This document shows positions 52,321-60,088 of a stretch of DNA of 64,000 bases, one piece after another (the stretch's first letter is position 1; each line of letters opens with the position of its first letter). Under the pieces are notes generated by a model. It saw nothing but the letters and a program-made list of their open reading frames with translations, did not search any database and was not told the origin of the DNA. A program made the translations under genes and the position numbers. The stretch covers positions 315,001 to 379,000 of the forward strand of contig NZ_JACXXJ020000005.1 of assembly GCF_014926405.1 (NCBI RefSeq). Direction: 5' to 3'. Source of the stretch: Agrobacterium vitis. GTDB lineage: Bacteria; Pseudomonadota; Alphaproteobacteria; Rhizobiales; Rhizobiaceae.

Positions 52321-54551
52321 GCGGGCATGCTTTCTTTGATAGCTGCTGGACTTGTCGGAGGTGTGGGAAGCAGATGGCTGTTGATGTCCAGTTCATCGTC
52401 GCCTTCGATCATGAGTTCGTCGAAACGGTCGAGCGCCCAATCGTTGATCGCTTCCTTCGCCGCGCCAGGCATCAGGGAAGCGTCTCGGGCCAGATGTTCG
52501 AAATCGTCTTTCGACCAGCTTGCACGCTGAAGGATTTCCGATAGGAAAGCCCCGTATCGCTGTTCGAGACCTTCGAAGAGCTCGCTTTGCGTGGCTTCTA
52601 CCGGGGTCTCTAGGACCAAAGCGACTGCTTCTTCCTCTTCGTCGACGAAAATGTCGGCGAGGACGTTCGAGGTAACCCGTGTTTCCAAGCGGATGCTCTG
52701 AAGTCTAGATAGGTCGATGCTTGTCGGCGAAGGGGAGGGCGCCGTTTTCGATGAGGGGGCGGAAGGCGCCGATGTGGGCCCGGCTGTATGTGTCGCGCTG
52801 TTTCCCGCGTGAAGACGCTCGTAGAGAGACTTCTGGTCGATCCCCATCCTTTTGAAGATCGCCTCGAGTTTCCTGACCTCGTCGGCGTGCAGGTCGCCAT
52901 CGGCGGACGCGAGCGCGACCAGTTCGGCGGCGACAGCGTCCCGGGCGCGTTCGGGGACGTCTTTCAGGCGTTTGAGCCAGTCATCGAGGCGTGCGGGGTC
53001 CTTTTCATTCAGCCGGATATCTGCTTCCAGCCTCCGCTTTTCATCTCCGGACAGGTCTCTGGAGGTCGCAATCCGGTCAAGGAGCGCTTTTCGTTCCAAT
53101 TCGTGAAAATCGCCGTCGGCATATCCGACGACCATCCCAAGCATCGTCGAGAGCTGTCGGGTACGGTAGGCGTCGGTTGCCACCGCAGGGAGGGGGGCCG
53201 AGATCGGAAACAGGATCGCTGTGTCATCACCTGCCGACGACTTCACGGCAAACGCCGGATCGAAGGTCGCACCAATTCCGAAACCAGAAAGGGCCTGGCT
53301 TAGATCCCGGAGCTTGGCCTTGCCGGGGCTGGCCCCCATCTCGATGCCTATCTGCTCGGCGAGACGGTCAATACGTGTTTCGGAGGATTGGTCGGCGAGA
53401 CGTCGGAGGCCCGCCAGGGGATCGCCCGGCAAACTCGCGGCGGCCGTCATCCGCAGAGCCTCGGGGAGCTTGGATATGGCGAGCAAATTCGGCTGCAGAC
53501 CGGGGAGACGTCCAAGAGTGCGGCTGTAATCGTCGAGCTGCTCCATGCAGTCGTTGAAGACCCGTTGCGCTATCCGGATCGGCTCTTCCCGGTCGCTGAT
53601 GTCCGGAATGTCTCCGCCGAGGACCTTGATTTCGAGATTGAAGCTTCCGCTGCAGGCCTGGTATTGCTTCTTGAGCTTCTTCGTCCGTCCGGCCTTCAGC
53701 CGGTAGCCCGCCGGATAGAGCTTCGCGAATTCCAGAAGGTAGAGTTCTCGCAACAGAGAGGGGACGCGTTTTGCTGGCGTGCGGACGCTAGTCTCCGGAT
53801 GGGTCAGCGCGAACCGAAGCATCAGATCAGCCTCGATCGGACGTTCGTCCCGGACCCGGATACCGAGGGCGATCTTGACCGCAGCGGGGACCTCATAGCC
53901 GTTAGGCTCGACCCTGGCGATAAATTGGGCGGAGGGCTCACCGCTCTTGAGTTCGGCTGCGGTCAGCAACTCCGTGGCATAACGGTTGAAAGAGCCGTTA
54001 TGGCCGTAAACATCGAGAAGTCGCCTGACCTCCGCCAGCACGGCGGCTGTATCGGAGGCATCGACGTCGAGGAGCAGCCGCCGTTCGAGGCCGTAGAAGT
54101 AGAGGAAGACGTAACCGATGTAGTCGTCTGGATTCGACCTGCCGCCTGCCAACCATTCCAGATAGGACCTTCTGGCTTCCGGGGACATCCCGCCATATGA
54201 TGGCCAGTATCCCATGGATACACCCGCCGGATCGCGGCCTTTTCCCACGGTTAGCCCAGGATCGACCAGACAGTTATCGTTTTCGTTCAGCCTTCCCTGC
54301 TTTCCGAGAAAGCCTCCGAGATAGAACATTCCGCCCAATATCGTGACTGAAGAGACGGTGACGGACTTGCCCGGCGAAATCCATTCGGCTCCGGCCATTT
54401 TGGCGGCAGAGGCGTCCGTCCTTGGGGGAGGGGGTGCCAGCTTTGGTTCGGCCGCCTTTGCACGATGGAAATTCAGCAGGGTTCCCGCCTGGGCGGGTAT
54501 CGGGGGGTGAGTTACGCCAGTCTTTTGCCCCCGATCGGTAATATCGGTCAA
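52317..54551 (-). CDS. sngA: TerB-domain protein, Shango SngA type
   Basis: 744 aa if started at TTG 54551 (two bases of overlap with the preceding stop); ATG 54707 upstream and ATG 54398 (MAGAEWISPG) are alternatives. TerB_N features follow: WISPGKSVTVSSVTILGGMFYLGG, YWPSYGGMSPEARRSYLEWLAGGR; a central TerB-like helical segment VVGYADGDFHELERKALLDRIATS and a second VALASADGDLHADEVRKLEAIFKRMG carry the acidic TerB signature; the C-terminus is TerB_C-like. TerB proteins probably bind metal and sense membranes; in Shango SngA is required for defence. First of the three core genes. Confidence 0.83.
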   Translation of the reverse strand: MTDITDRGQKTGVTHPPIPAQAGTLLNFHRAKAAEPKLAPPPPRTDASAAKMAGAEWISPGKSVTVSSVTILGGMFYLGGFLGKQGRLNENDNCLVDPGLTVGKGRDPAGVSMGYWPSYGGMSPEARRSYLEWLAGGRSNPDDYIGYVFLYFYGLERRLLLDVDASDTAAVLAEVRRLLDVYGHNGSFNRYATELLTAAELKSGEPSAQFIARVEPNGYEVPAAVKIALGIRVRDERPIEADLMLRFALTHPETSVRTPAKRVPSLLRELYLLEFAKLYPAGYRLKAGRTKKLKKQYQACSGSFNLEIKVLGGDIPDISDREEPIRIAQRVFNDCMEQLDDYSRTLGRLPGLQPNLLAISKLPEALRMTAAASLPGDPLAGLRRLADQSSETRIDRLAEQIGIEMGASPGKAKLRDLSQALSGFGIGATFDPAFAVKSSAGDDTAILFPISAPLPAVATDAYRTRQLSTMLGMVVGYADGDFHELERKALLDRIATSRDLSGDEKRRLEADIRLNEKDPARLDDWLKRLKDVPERARDAVAAELVALASADGDLHADEVRKLEAIFKRMGIDQKSLYERLHAGNSATHTAGPTSAPSAPSSKTAPSPSPTSIDLSRLQSIRLETRVTSNVLADIFVDEEEEAVALVLETPVEATQSELFEGLEQRYGAFLSEILQRASWSKDDFEHLARDASLMPGAAKEAINDWALDRFDELMIEGDDELDINSHLLPTPPTSPAAIKESMPA

Positions 54552-55366
54552 GTCGTCATTCTCGCCAGCGGACAGGGTTTCGCTTTGGATGCGTTCGCTT
54601 TGATCCAGTCGGTGACGTGTCTGTTGTGCGCGTCCATTGACGGCCTGCGGTCCTGATACGGCGAGGTGGACTGCTCCGTCAGGACCCGAAATGCGTCCTT
54701 GTCCCATATCAGTTCTGTCGTGGCGTCGCTGTCAGGAGCGGTGGGCATGCCCTTCGCGCTAGCGACCTGCCGCCTTTGCTTCCGTCTTCTCCAGAACAAC
54801 AAGACGCCGCCGACGGCCAGACCGGCAAGCGCCAAGTTCCAGGACGAGTTCTTGCCGTCAGACGAAGCCGTCGATGACCGGGGAGCAAGGGCATCGCCGC
54901 GCGCACCTTCGGCCGTCGGCTCAACGCTGTCGACCTGCCGCGCACTCTGAGGTTGCTGCAAAGGCATGGCGATTTCAACCGTGCTGAAAGCGGAGCCGTC
55001 AATAGGACCGAGAGGCTTGGTTTGGACTTCCGGGACCTTTGGTAGTGGTGTTACGTTTTCCGACTCCGAGCCAGCAACTGCGGTTTTTTGATCTTCTATC
55101 GCCGGAGGGGTTGGGAAAAGGCGGTCGATCGTCGCCGGGTCCGCCACGCCGGTGGGAGCCAAGCCGTTTGCCGTCTGGTACGCACGTAGTGCCGCGATGG
55201 ATCTCTTGCCCCACACGCCATCAGGAACGCCCGGCTTGAAGCCCTTGTCAACCAACGCCTTCTGGATATCACGCACTGACCGCTCCGCTGCCCGGACCGA
55301 TACAGCGGTCAGCGGGCTCAGCAAACCCGCAGCAATAACTAGCACAACAAACGGTCGGAACCTCAC
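54548..55366 (-). CDS. Secreted/membrane peptidoglycan-binding-domain protein upstream of Shango
   Basis: 272 aa from a GTG at 55366 preceded by GGGGTGAGG. Signal peptide (FVVLVIAAGLLSPLTAVSVRA-AE), then a PG_binding_1 domain (DIQKALVDKGFKPGVPDGVWGKRSIAALRAYQTANGL), a Pro/Ser-rich linker, one membrane helix near 185-200 (WNLALAGLAVGGVLLFW) and a basic cytoplasmic tail (RRRKQRRQ). Its stop overlaps the likely SngA start, so it is translationally coupled to the defence operon. Not part of the named three-gene system; could tether the system to the cell wall. Confidence 0.7.
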   Translation of the reverse strand: MRFRPFVVLVIAAGLLSPLTAVSVRAAERSVRDIQKALVDKGFKPGVPDGVWGKRSIAALRAYQTANGLAPTGVADPATIDRLFPTPPAIEDQKTAVAGSESENVTPLPKVPEVQTKPLGPIDGSAFSTVEIAMPLQQPQSARQVDSVEPTAEGARGDALAPRSSTASSDGKNSSWNLALAGLAVGGVLLFWRRRKQRRQVASAKGMPTAPDSDATTELIWDKDAFRVLTEQSTSPYQDRRPSMDAHNRHVTDWIKANASKAKPCPLARMTT

Positions 55367-55776
55367 GAAAACCTCACCCCGAAGTAGACGTCCACTATAC
55401 ACGGGAAGCTTGTATGGCCAAGAGCTTGTTTACATTCGCGGTCTTGAGATCGTGTATTCGATCCGTCGCCGACTCTGTGCGGACCTACTCCTCCTCGCTG
55501 TTGCGTGGGCGTCCAAGGCTCGATGCAAGGAGAAGTTCGACCGGGCCGTAACACAGCTATCGCCACATATCGATGTTCGAGACATTACTTCATGCCATAA
55601 AGTACGCCTTTTCAGGCACTTATACTATTTGGCCTAGCGGTCCACGGTTCCATTTCTTTCAAGGCGGTCAATCGAATGTCCGGATGCTACCCGTATTCCT
55701 GATTGCCTTATCGGCACACGGTTGAGGCGCACCATTTGACCGAATCCTTGTACCGGGGAATGATTTGGCCGGGCGC
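55367..55776. other. Non-coding gap between 2H phosphoesterase and Shango-type operon
   Basis: About 410 bp without a gene that can be supported. Should include the promoter of the Shango-type operon on the minus strand. Frames here are short and lack RBS. Confidence 0.45.
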
Positions 55777-56418
55777 CTAAGGCAATTGACCACGAGAGAT
55801 CAGGTGGGTGGCTCTAAGGCCGAGAAAAAGCGTCGTCGTCTGGTGCTCCCAAGGTCCGCCAAGGTACCGCCAGAGATCCAGCCCTGTGATGTTGATGACG
55901 ACAGGTCGGAAGTCGGCGGCAAGCCTTTGGTAGAGCGCACCGGCAGTCTGTCGTGAAACCTTGTTCTGGACCGTGATATGCGGCCGCCATTTCTGCATGT
56001 CCTGTCCGCCCAGCCACGGCATGAATGCCGCTCGTAACTCGATATGGACCGCCAGGAGCTGCGGGCTTTCGATCGAATAGGCGACGCCGTTACCGAGATG
56101 GCGGACGCCGGAGACTTTTGCGGCGATCGATCCATTTCTCTGACCAATATCTTTGGTGGTCTCGACGATACGGTCGGTATATTCCCCCGGCAGCCGATGG
56201 AACATCGTTAGATGCGCGCTTAAAAAGTTGCGATCGGATGGGAAATGCTGCTGTCGCAGGCGCTCGAACGGTTCGAGATCACGCGGGGCGATGTGTGAAG
56301 TCAGGATGAGTGGCTGGACTGTCTTCACCTGGTCAGCAATTCCTTCTGTTGAGTGTCCGGCGTAGCCTCCGTTTGCATCACCATCTCCCTCGCAGGGTCC
56401 ACTGTGCCGATTGATCAT
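55777..56418 (-). CDS. 2H phosphoesterase / 2'-5' RNA ligase-family protein
   Basis: 213 aa from ATG 56418; ATG 56451 would add 11 residues. The two HxT motifs are clear: LSAHLTMFHRL near residue 70 and WRPHITVQNKV near 155, spaced as in LigT/YjcG 2H enzymes. These hydrolyse or form cyclic phosphodiester bonds in nucleotides or RNA. At the right edge of the island, next to defence cargo, it could modify cyclic oligonucleotide signals or RNA ends; that is inference. An N-terminal 35-residue extension is atypical. Confidence 0.8.
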   Translation of the reverse strand: MINRHSGPCEGDGDANGGYAGHSTEGIADQVKTVQPLILTSHIAPRDLEPFERLRQQHFPSDRNFLSAHLTMFHRLPGEYTDRIVETTKDIGQRNGSIAAKVSGVRHLGNGVAYSIESPQLLAVHIELRAAFMPWLGGQDMQKWRPHITVQNKVSRQTAGALYQRLAADFRPVVINITGLDLWRYLGGPWEHQTTTLFLGLRATHLISRGQLP

Positions 56419-56566
56419 GTCTGTATGGCTTAGATGCAGACAACGTGACATCGCCGGCGATCCTAACCGAAGCTAGACGGTTCTCATACCGGACCGACGA
56501 CTTCCGGCCCCCAATGCGGAAATCACTCCTTCGTGGGCGTCCAACCGAACCACTTCTATGAGCCGC

Positions 56567-56600
56567 GGCCGTGTCATTTTCGAGATGACACGGCCTTTTT
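56567..56600 (+). terminator. Intrinsic terminator near island right end
   Basis: GGCCGTGTCAT (56567-56577) pairs with ATGACACGGCC (56585-56595), 11 bp with a 7-nt loop, followed by TTTTTCT. Reads rightward, just before the attR/serC promoter area, and would insulate serC from island transcription. Confidence 0.75.
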
Positions 56601-56846
56601 CTAAGGTGTTTTCAGTGACACGGCAGCCTGAAATTGTTGCTCGTTCTCGAAGCTTCCCAAGCTGAATAACACTCTGGCGCTATCAGTCTCAATTTCTCTG
56701 ATGGTTACACTCGTAGCAAGACGATCGTAACTCAGAGAGGCGCATTCGTCGTCAAGGTTGCGCCTATAATGCGATATTTTGGAGATTTATTTGCGCGTTT
56801 TGCAATGGTGCGAGACCCCATAACATCAGAACGAATCGGCACTCTT

Positions 56847-56866
56847 TGTGTCAGATTTTGTGTCAG
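56847..56866 (+). promoter_or_regulatory. Candidate integrase arm-type sites, right end
   Basis: TGTGTCAG repeated at 56847-56854 and 56859-56866 (12-bp period), 99 bp from the attR core. Same word, same period and same orientation as the left-end doublet at 17917-17936. Confidence 0.55.
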
Positions 56867-56936
56867 TGCCACTCACTTGTTTTGGTTATGTTCGCGCAAG
56901 GTTCTGCGCGAAATTACGAGGGGTTTGAATTTTTTC

Positions 56937-56965
56937 TTGCAAGGCAAAAGGGTTTTGATTATAGC
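56937..56965 (+). promoter_or_regulatory. Island-supplied promoter for serC
   Basis: TTGCAA (56937-56942), 17 bp, TATAGC (56960-56965) end just before the 30-bp repeat, matching the spacing of the orphaned boxes at attL. It is the only promoter-like element between the terminator and serC, so serC transcription probably starts in the repeat from DNA brought in by the island. Confidence 0.5.
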
Positions 56966-57022
56966 CGACGGCGGGACACCTCTCCCCAACGAGAGGCCAT
57001 ATACCTGGAAGGGTAGTTTGCT
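56966..57022 (+). ncRNA. serC leader RNA (serC-motif type)
   Basis: CGGCGGGACACCTCTCCCCA-type leader with hairpin CCTCTC/GAGAGG (56980-56985, 56992-56997) directly before a GGAAGGG RBS and the serC ATG. A conserved serC RNA motif of this kind is known upstream of alphaproteobacterial serC genes; assignment is by resemblance. The hairpin is one base pair longer here than in the attL copy. Confidence 0.65.
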
Positions 57023-57034
57023 ATGATTGATATT
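56966..57034 (+). repeat. attR: right attachment repeat
   Basis: Bases 56966-56995 equal 17815-17844. The following 27 bases differ from the left copy, then ATGATTGATATT (57023-57034) is again shared and here opens the true serC frame. Confidence 0.88.
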
Positions 57035-58201
57035 ACTGCACCCGCTGTACGTACGGAAAATGCTAATTTTTCGTCTGGCCCTTGCTCGAAGCGCCCCGGT
57101 TGGGCACTCGACGCTCTCAGTGATGCCCCGCTCGGTCGCTCGCACCGCGCCAAGGTTGGCAAAGACAAGCTGAAGCTGGCCATTGACCTTACCCGTGAAA
57201 TTCTCAACGTTCCCTCTGATTACCGCATTGGTATCGTTCCCGCATCTGACACTGGCGCTGTTGAAATGGCGCTGTGGTCTTTGCTGGGTGAGCGCGGCGT
57301 GGACATGCTGTCTTGGGAAAGCTTCGGCGCTGGCTGGGTGACGGACGTTGTCAAGCAGCTCAAGCTTGCTGATGTTCGCAAGTTCAATGCCGATTATGGC
57401 CTGTTGCCAAACCTTGCCGATGTTGATTTCGACCGCGACGTGGTCTTCACATGGAATGGCACCACGTCTGGCGTTCGCGTTCCGAATGCTGATTTCATCC
57501 CGGCTGATCGCAAGGGTCTGACCATTTGCGACGCCACCTCTGCTGCCTTTGCGCAAGAGATGGATTTCTCCAAGCTCGACGTTGTGACCTTCTCCTGGCA
57601 GAAGGTTTTGGGCGGCGAAGGCGGTCACGGCATGCTCATCCTCAGCCCCCGCGCTGTTGAGCGTCTTCAGACCTATGCACCGGCTTGGCCGCTGCCGAAG
57701 ATTTTCCGTCTGACCTCTGGCGGCAAGCTGATTGAAGGTATCTTCAAGGGCGAAACCATCAACACGCCTTCGATGCTCTGCGTTGAAGATTATCTGGATG
57801 CGCTGAACTGGGCGAAGTCGATTGGCGGTCTGGAAGCCCTGATTGCCCGTGCTGATGCCAATGCCAAAGTGATCTTCGATTTCGTGGCTGCCAATGACTG
57901 GATTGCCAACCTTGCACAGGTTGACGAGACTCGTTCCAACACGTCTGTCTGCCTGACCATCGCCGATCCAGAGGTTCTGGCGCTGCCCGCTGAAGAGCAG
58001 GCCGCTTTTGCCAAGGGCATTGCAACGCTTCTGGAAAAGCAGGGCGTGGCCTATGACATCGGTGCTTACCGCGATGCGCCTGCTGGCCTTCGCATCTGGG
58101 CCGGTGCCACCATTGAGACCGCCGACATGCAGGCTTTGATGCCTTGGTTGACCTGGGCTTACCAGACCCAGAAGGCAACTCTTGCCAAGGCTGCTGCCTA
58201 A
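57023..58201 (+). CDS. serC: Phosphoserine aminotransferase
   Basis: 392 aa. Converts 3-phosphohydroxypyruvate and glutamate to phosphoserine, a PLP enzyme of serine and pyridoxine synthesis. Seen: [21 protein letters not shown] at the start, [31 protein letters not shown], and the PLP lysine in [22 protein letters not shown]. This is the long alphaproteobacterial SerC subgroup. Good RBS GGAAGGG. It precedes serA, with which it is usually cotranscribed. The island ends in its leader, leaving the coding region intact. Confidence 0.96.
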   Translation: MIDITAPAVRTENANFSSGPCSKRPGWALDALSDAPLGRSHRAKVGKDKLKLAIDLTREILNVPSDYRIGIVPASDTGAVEMALWSLLGERGVDMLSWESFGAGWVTDVVKQLKLADVRKFNADYGLLPNLADVDFDRDVVFTWNGTTSGVRVPNADFIPADRKGLTICDATSAAFAQEMDFSKLDVVTFSWQKVLGGEGGHGMLILSPRAVERLQTYAPAWPLPKIFRLTSGGKLIEGIFKGETINTPSMLCVEDYLDALNWAKSIGGLEALIARADANAKVIFDFVAANDWIANLAQVDETRSNTSVCLTIADPEVLALPAEEQAAFAKGIATLLEKQGVAYDIGAYRDAPAGLRIWAGATIETADMQALMPWLTWAYQTQKATLAKAAA

Positions 58202-58211
58202 ATCCTCTTAC

Positions 58212-58240
58212 GGTTCCGCCACAGGGCGGAACCTTTCTTT
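58212..58240 (+). terminator. Stem-loop with T-tract between serC and serA
   Basis: GGTTCCGCC (58212-58220) and GGCGGAACC (58225-58233) form a 9-bp hairpin followed by TTTCTTT. Looks like an intrinsic terminator or attenuator between two genes of one pathway. Confidence 0.75.
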
Positions 58241-58285
58241 CCCATTCCTGATCGTTACAAACGAACTCTTTTAGGAGGCCTCGTC

Positions 58286-59881
58286 ATGGCACCTCGCGTT
58301 CTCGTCTCTGATGAATTGTCAGAAACCGCCGTCCAGATTTTCCGCGATCGCGGCGTTGAAGTGGATTTCCAGCCGCAACTCGGCAAGGATAAGGACAAAC
58401 TGGCTGAAATCATCGGCAATTACGATGGTCTGGCCATCCGTTCGGCCACCAAGGCCACGGAAAAGCTGATTGCTGCCGCCACCAATCTGAAAGTAATTGG
58501 CCGCGCTGGTATCGGCGTTGATAACGTTGATATTCCGGCTGCCTCGCGCCGTGGTATCATTGTGATGAACACGCCGTTCGGCAATTCCATCACCACCGCT
58601 GAACACGCCATTGCGCTGATGTTCGCCGTTGCCCGCCAGCTGCCTGCTGCTGATGCCTCCACGCAGGCTGGCAAGTGGGAAAAGTCGAAGTTCATGGGTG
58701 TTGAAATCACCGGCAAGGTGCTGGGTGTGATCGGCGCCGGCAATATCGGCGGCATTGTCTGCAAGAAGGCAATTGGCCTGGGCATGCATGTCATCGCTTA
58801 CGACCCCTTCCTGTCCGCTGAACGCGCTCAGGAAATGGGCGTGAAGAAGGTTGAGCTGGACGAGCTGCTGGCTCAGGCCGATTTCATCACCCTGCATGTG
58901 CCGATGACTGACAAGACCCGCGGCATTCTCGGCAAGGAAAACCTCGCCAAGACCAAGCCCGGCGTTCGCATCATCAACTGCGCCCGTGGTGGTCTAGTGG
59001 ATGAGGCCGCTTTGGCCGAAGCCATCAAGTCCGGTCATGTTGCCGGTGCCGGTTTCGACGTGTTCGAAGTTGAGCCTGCCAAGGAAAGCCCGCTGTTTGG
59101 CCTGCCAAACGTGGTTTGCACCCCGCATCTGGGCGCATCCACCACCGAAGCACAGGAAAATGTTGCCCTGCAGGTGGCCGAGCAGATGTCGGACTATCTG
59201 GTCAATGGTGCGGTTTCCAACGCCATCAACATGCCATCGATCACTGCGGAAGAAGCACCGCTTCTGAAGCCCTTCATCCGGCTTGCCGATGTTCTCGGCG
59301 CTTTCGTCGGCCAGGTCACAGATGGCGCGATCAAGGAAATTGAAATCCTCTATGATGGCCAGACGGCCACCATGAACACCAAGGCGCTGACGTCTGCTCT
59401 ACTGGCTGGCTTGATCCGGGCGCAGGTTTCGGATGTCAACATGGTGTCCGCGCCGATCATGATCAAGGAAAAGGGAATCGTGCTGTCTGAGGTCAAGCGT
59501 GACAAGACCGGCGTTTACGACGGTTACATCAAGCTGACCGTGACCACCGAAAAGCAGACTCGCTCGATTGCTGGCACGGTGTTCTCGGACGGCAAGCCAC
59601 GCTTCATCCAGATCAAGGGCATCAACCTCGACGCCGATGTCGGTCCGCACATGATCTACATTTCCAACACCGACGTTCCCGGCATGATCGGCTTCATGGG
59701 CACCACGCTGGGTAACGCTGGCGTCAACATCGCCAACTTCCAGCTGGGCCGCGAAAAGGAATCCGGCGACGCGATTGCGTTGCTCTATGTCGATGGTCCT
59801 GTCGAACAGGCTGTGCTCGATCAGTTGACCGCCAATGCGGCGATCAAGCAGGCCCGGCTTCTGACATTTGCGGTCGAATAA
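58286..59881 (+). CDS. serA: D-3-phosphoglycerate dehydrogenase
   Basis: 531 aa, long form. Oxidises 3-phosphoglycerate to 3-phosphohydroxypyruvate, the first step of serine synthesis. NAD-binding VLGVIGAGNIGGIVCKKA, catalytic-area motifs RIINCARGGLVDEAAL and VCTPHLGASTTEAQENVA (His in PHLG), then an intervening ASB domain and a C-terminal ACT domain (PGMIGFMGTTLGNAGVNIANFQLGRE), which allows serine feedback. RBS TAGGAGG precedes the ATG. Downstream of serC. Confidence 0.97.
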   Translation: MAPRVLVSDELSETAVQIFRDRGVEVDFQPQLGKDKDKLAEIIGNYDGLAIRSATKATEKLIAAATNLKVIGRAGIGVDNVDIPAASRRGIIVMNTPFGNSITTAEHAIALMFAVARQLPAADASTQAGKWEKSKFMGVEITGKVLGVIGAGNIGGIVCKKAIGLGMHVIAYDPFLSAERAQEMGVKKVELDELLAQADFITLHVPMTDKTRGILGKENLAKTKPGVRIINCARGGLVDEAALAEAIKSGHVAGAGFDVFEVEPAKESPLFGLPNVVCTPHLGASTTEAQENVALQVAEQMSDYLVNGAVSNAINMPSITAEEAPLLKPFIRLADVLGAFVGQVTDGAIKEIEILYDGQTATMNTKALTSALLAGLIRAQVSDVNMVSAPIMIKEKGIVLSEVKRDKTGVYDGYIKLTVTTEKQTRSIAGTVFSDGKPRFIQIKGINLDADVGPHMIYISNTDVPGMIGFMGTTLGNAGVNIANFQLGREKESGDAIALLYVDGPVEQAVLDQLTANAAIKQARLLTFAVE

Positions 59882-59902
59882 TCGACAGTCTTTTTACCAA
59901 GC

Positions 59903-59943
59903 AAAAGCCCGGCATGGAGAAATCCCTGCCGGGCTTTTGTTTT
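59903..59943 (+). terminator. Intrinsic terminator after serA
   Basis: AAAAGCCCGGCA (59903-59914) pairs with TGCCGGGCTTTT (59927-59938), a 12-bp stem followed by GTTTTC. Confidence 0.9.
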
Positions 59944-60088
59944 CTGGCCTTCTATCTTGATATCCGTCAATGTGTCGCATGGCGGCTTGTCGCATTGATC
60001 TCATGTGCATCTGTTCTATTTTCAATTGATATCGTGTCCGCCATGCCTGTCGCTGCCGGGTCCGGTTCCATTGAAGAGGTGCGCTGCC

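Larger units (their letters stand above)
17815..56995. mobile_element. ~39 kb genomic island inserted in the serC leader
   Basis: Bounded by a perfect 30-bp direct repeat (17815-17844, 56966-56995). It encodes its own tyrosine integrase next to the left end, an excisionase, and a CI/Cro-controlled phage-like early module, but no virion or packaging genes. The cargo is a T6SS toxin cluster and several anti-phage candidates. Gene strand runs, scattered low-GC patches (27.9-28.3 kb) and remnants of transposase support a mosaic origin. Flanking genes doxX-like and serC are core. Confidence 0.9.
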
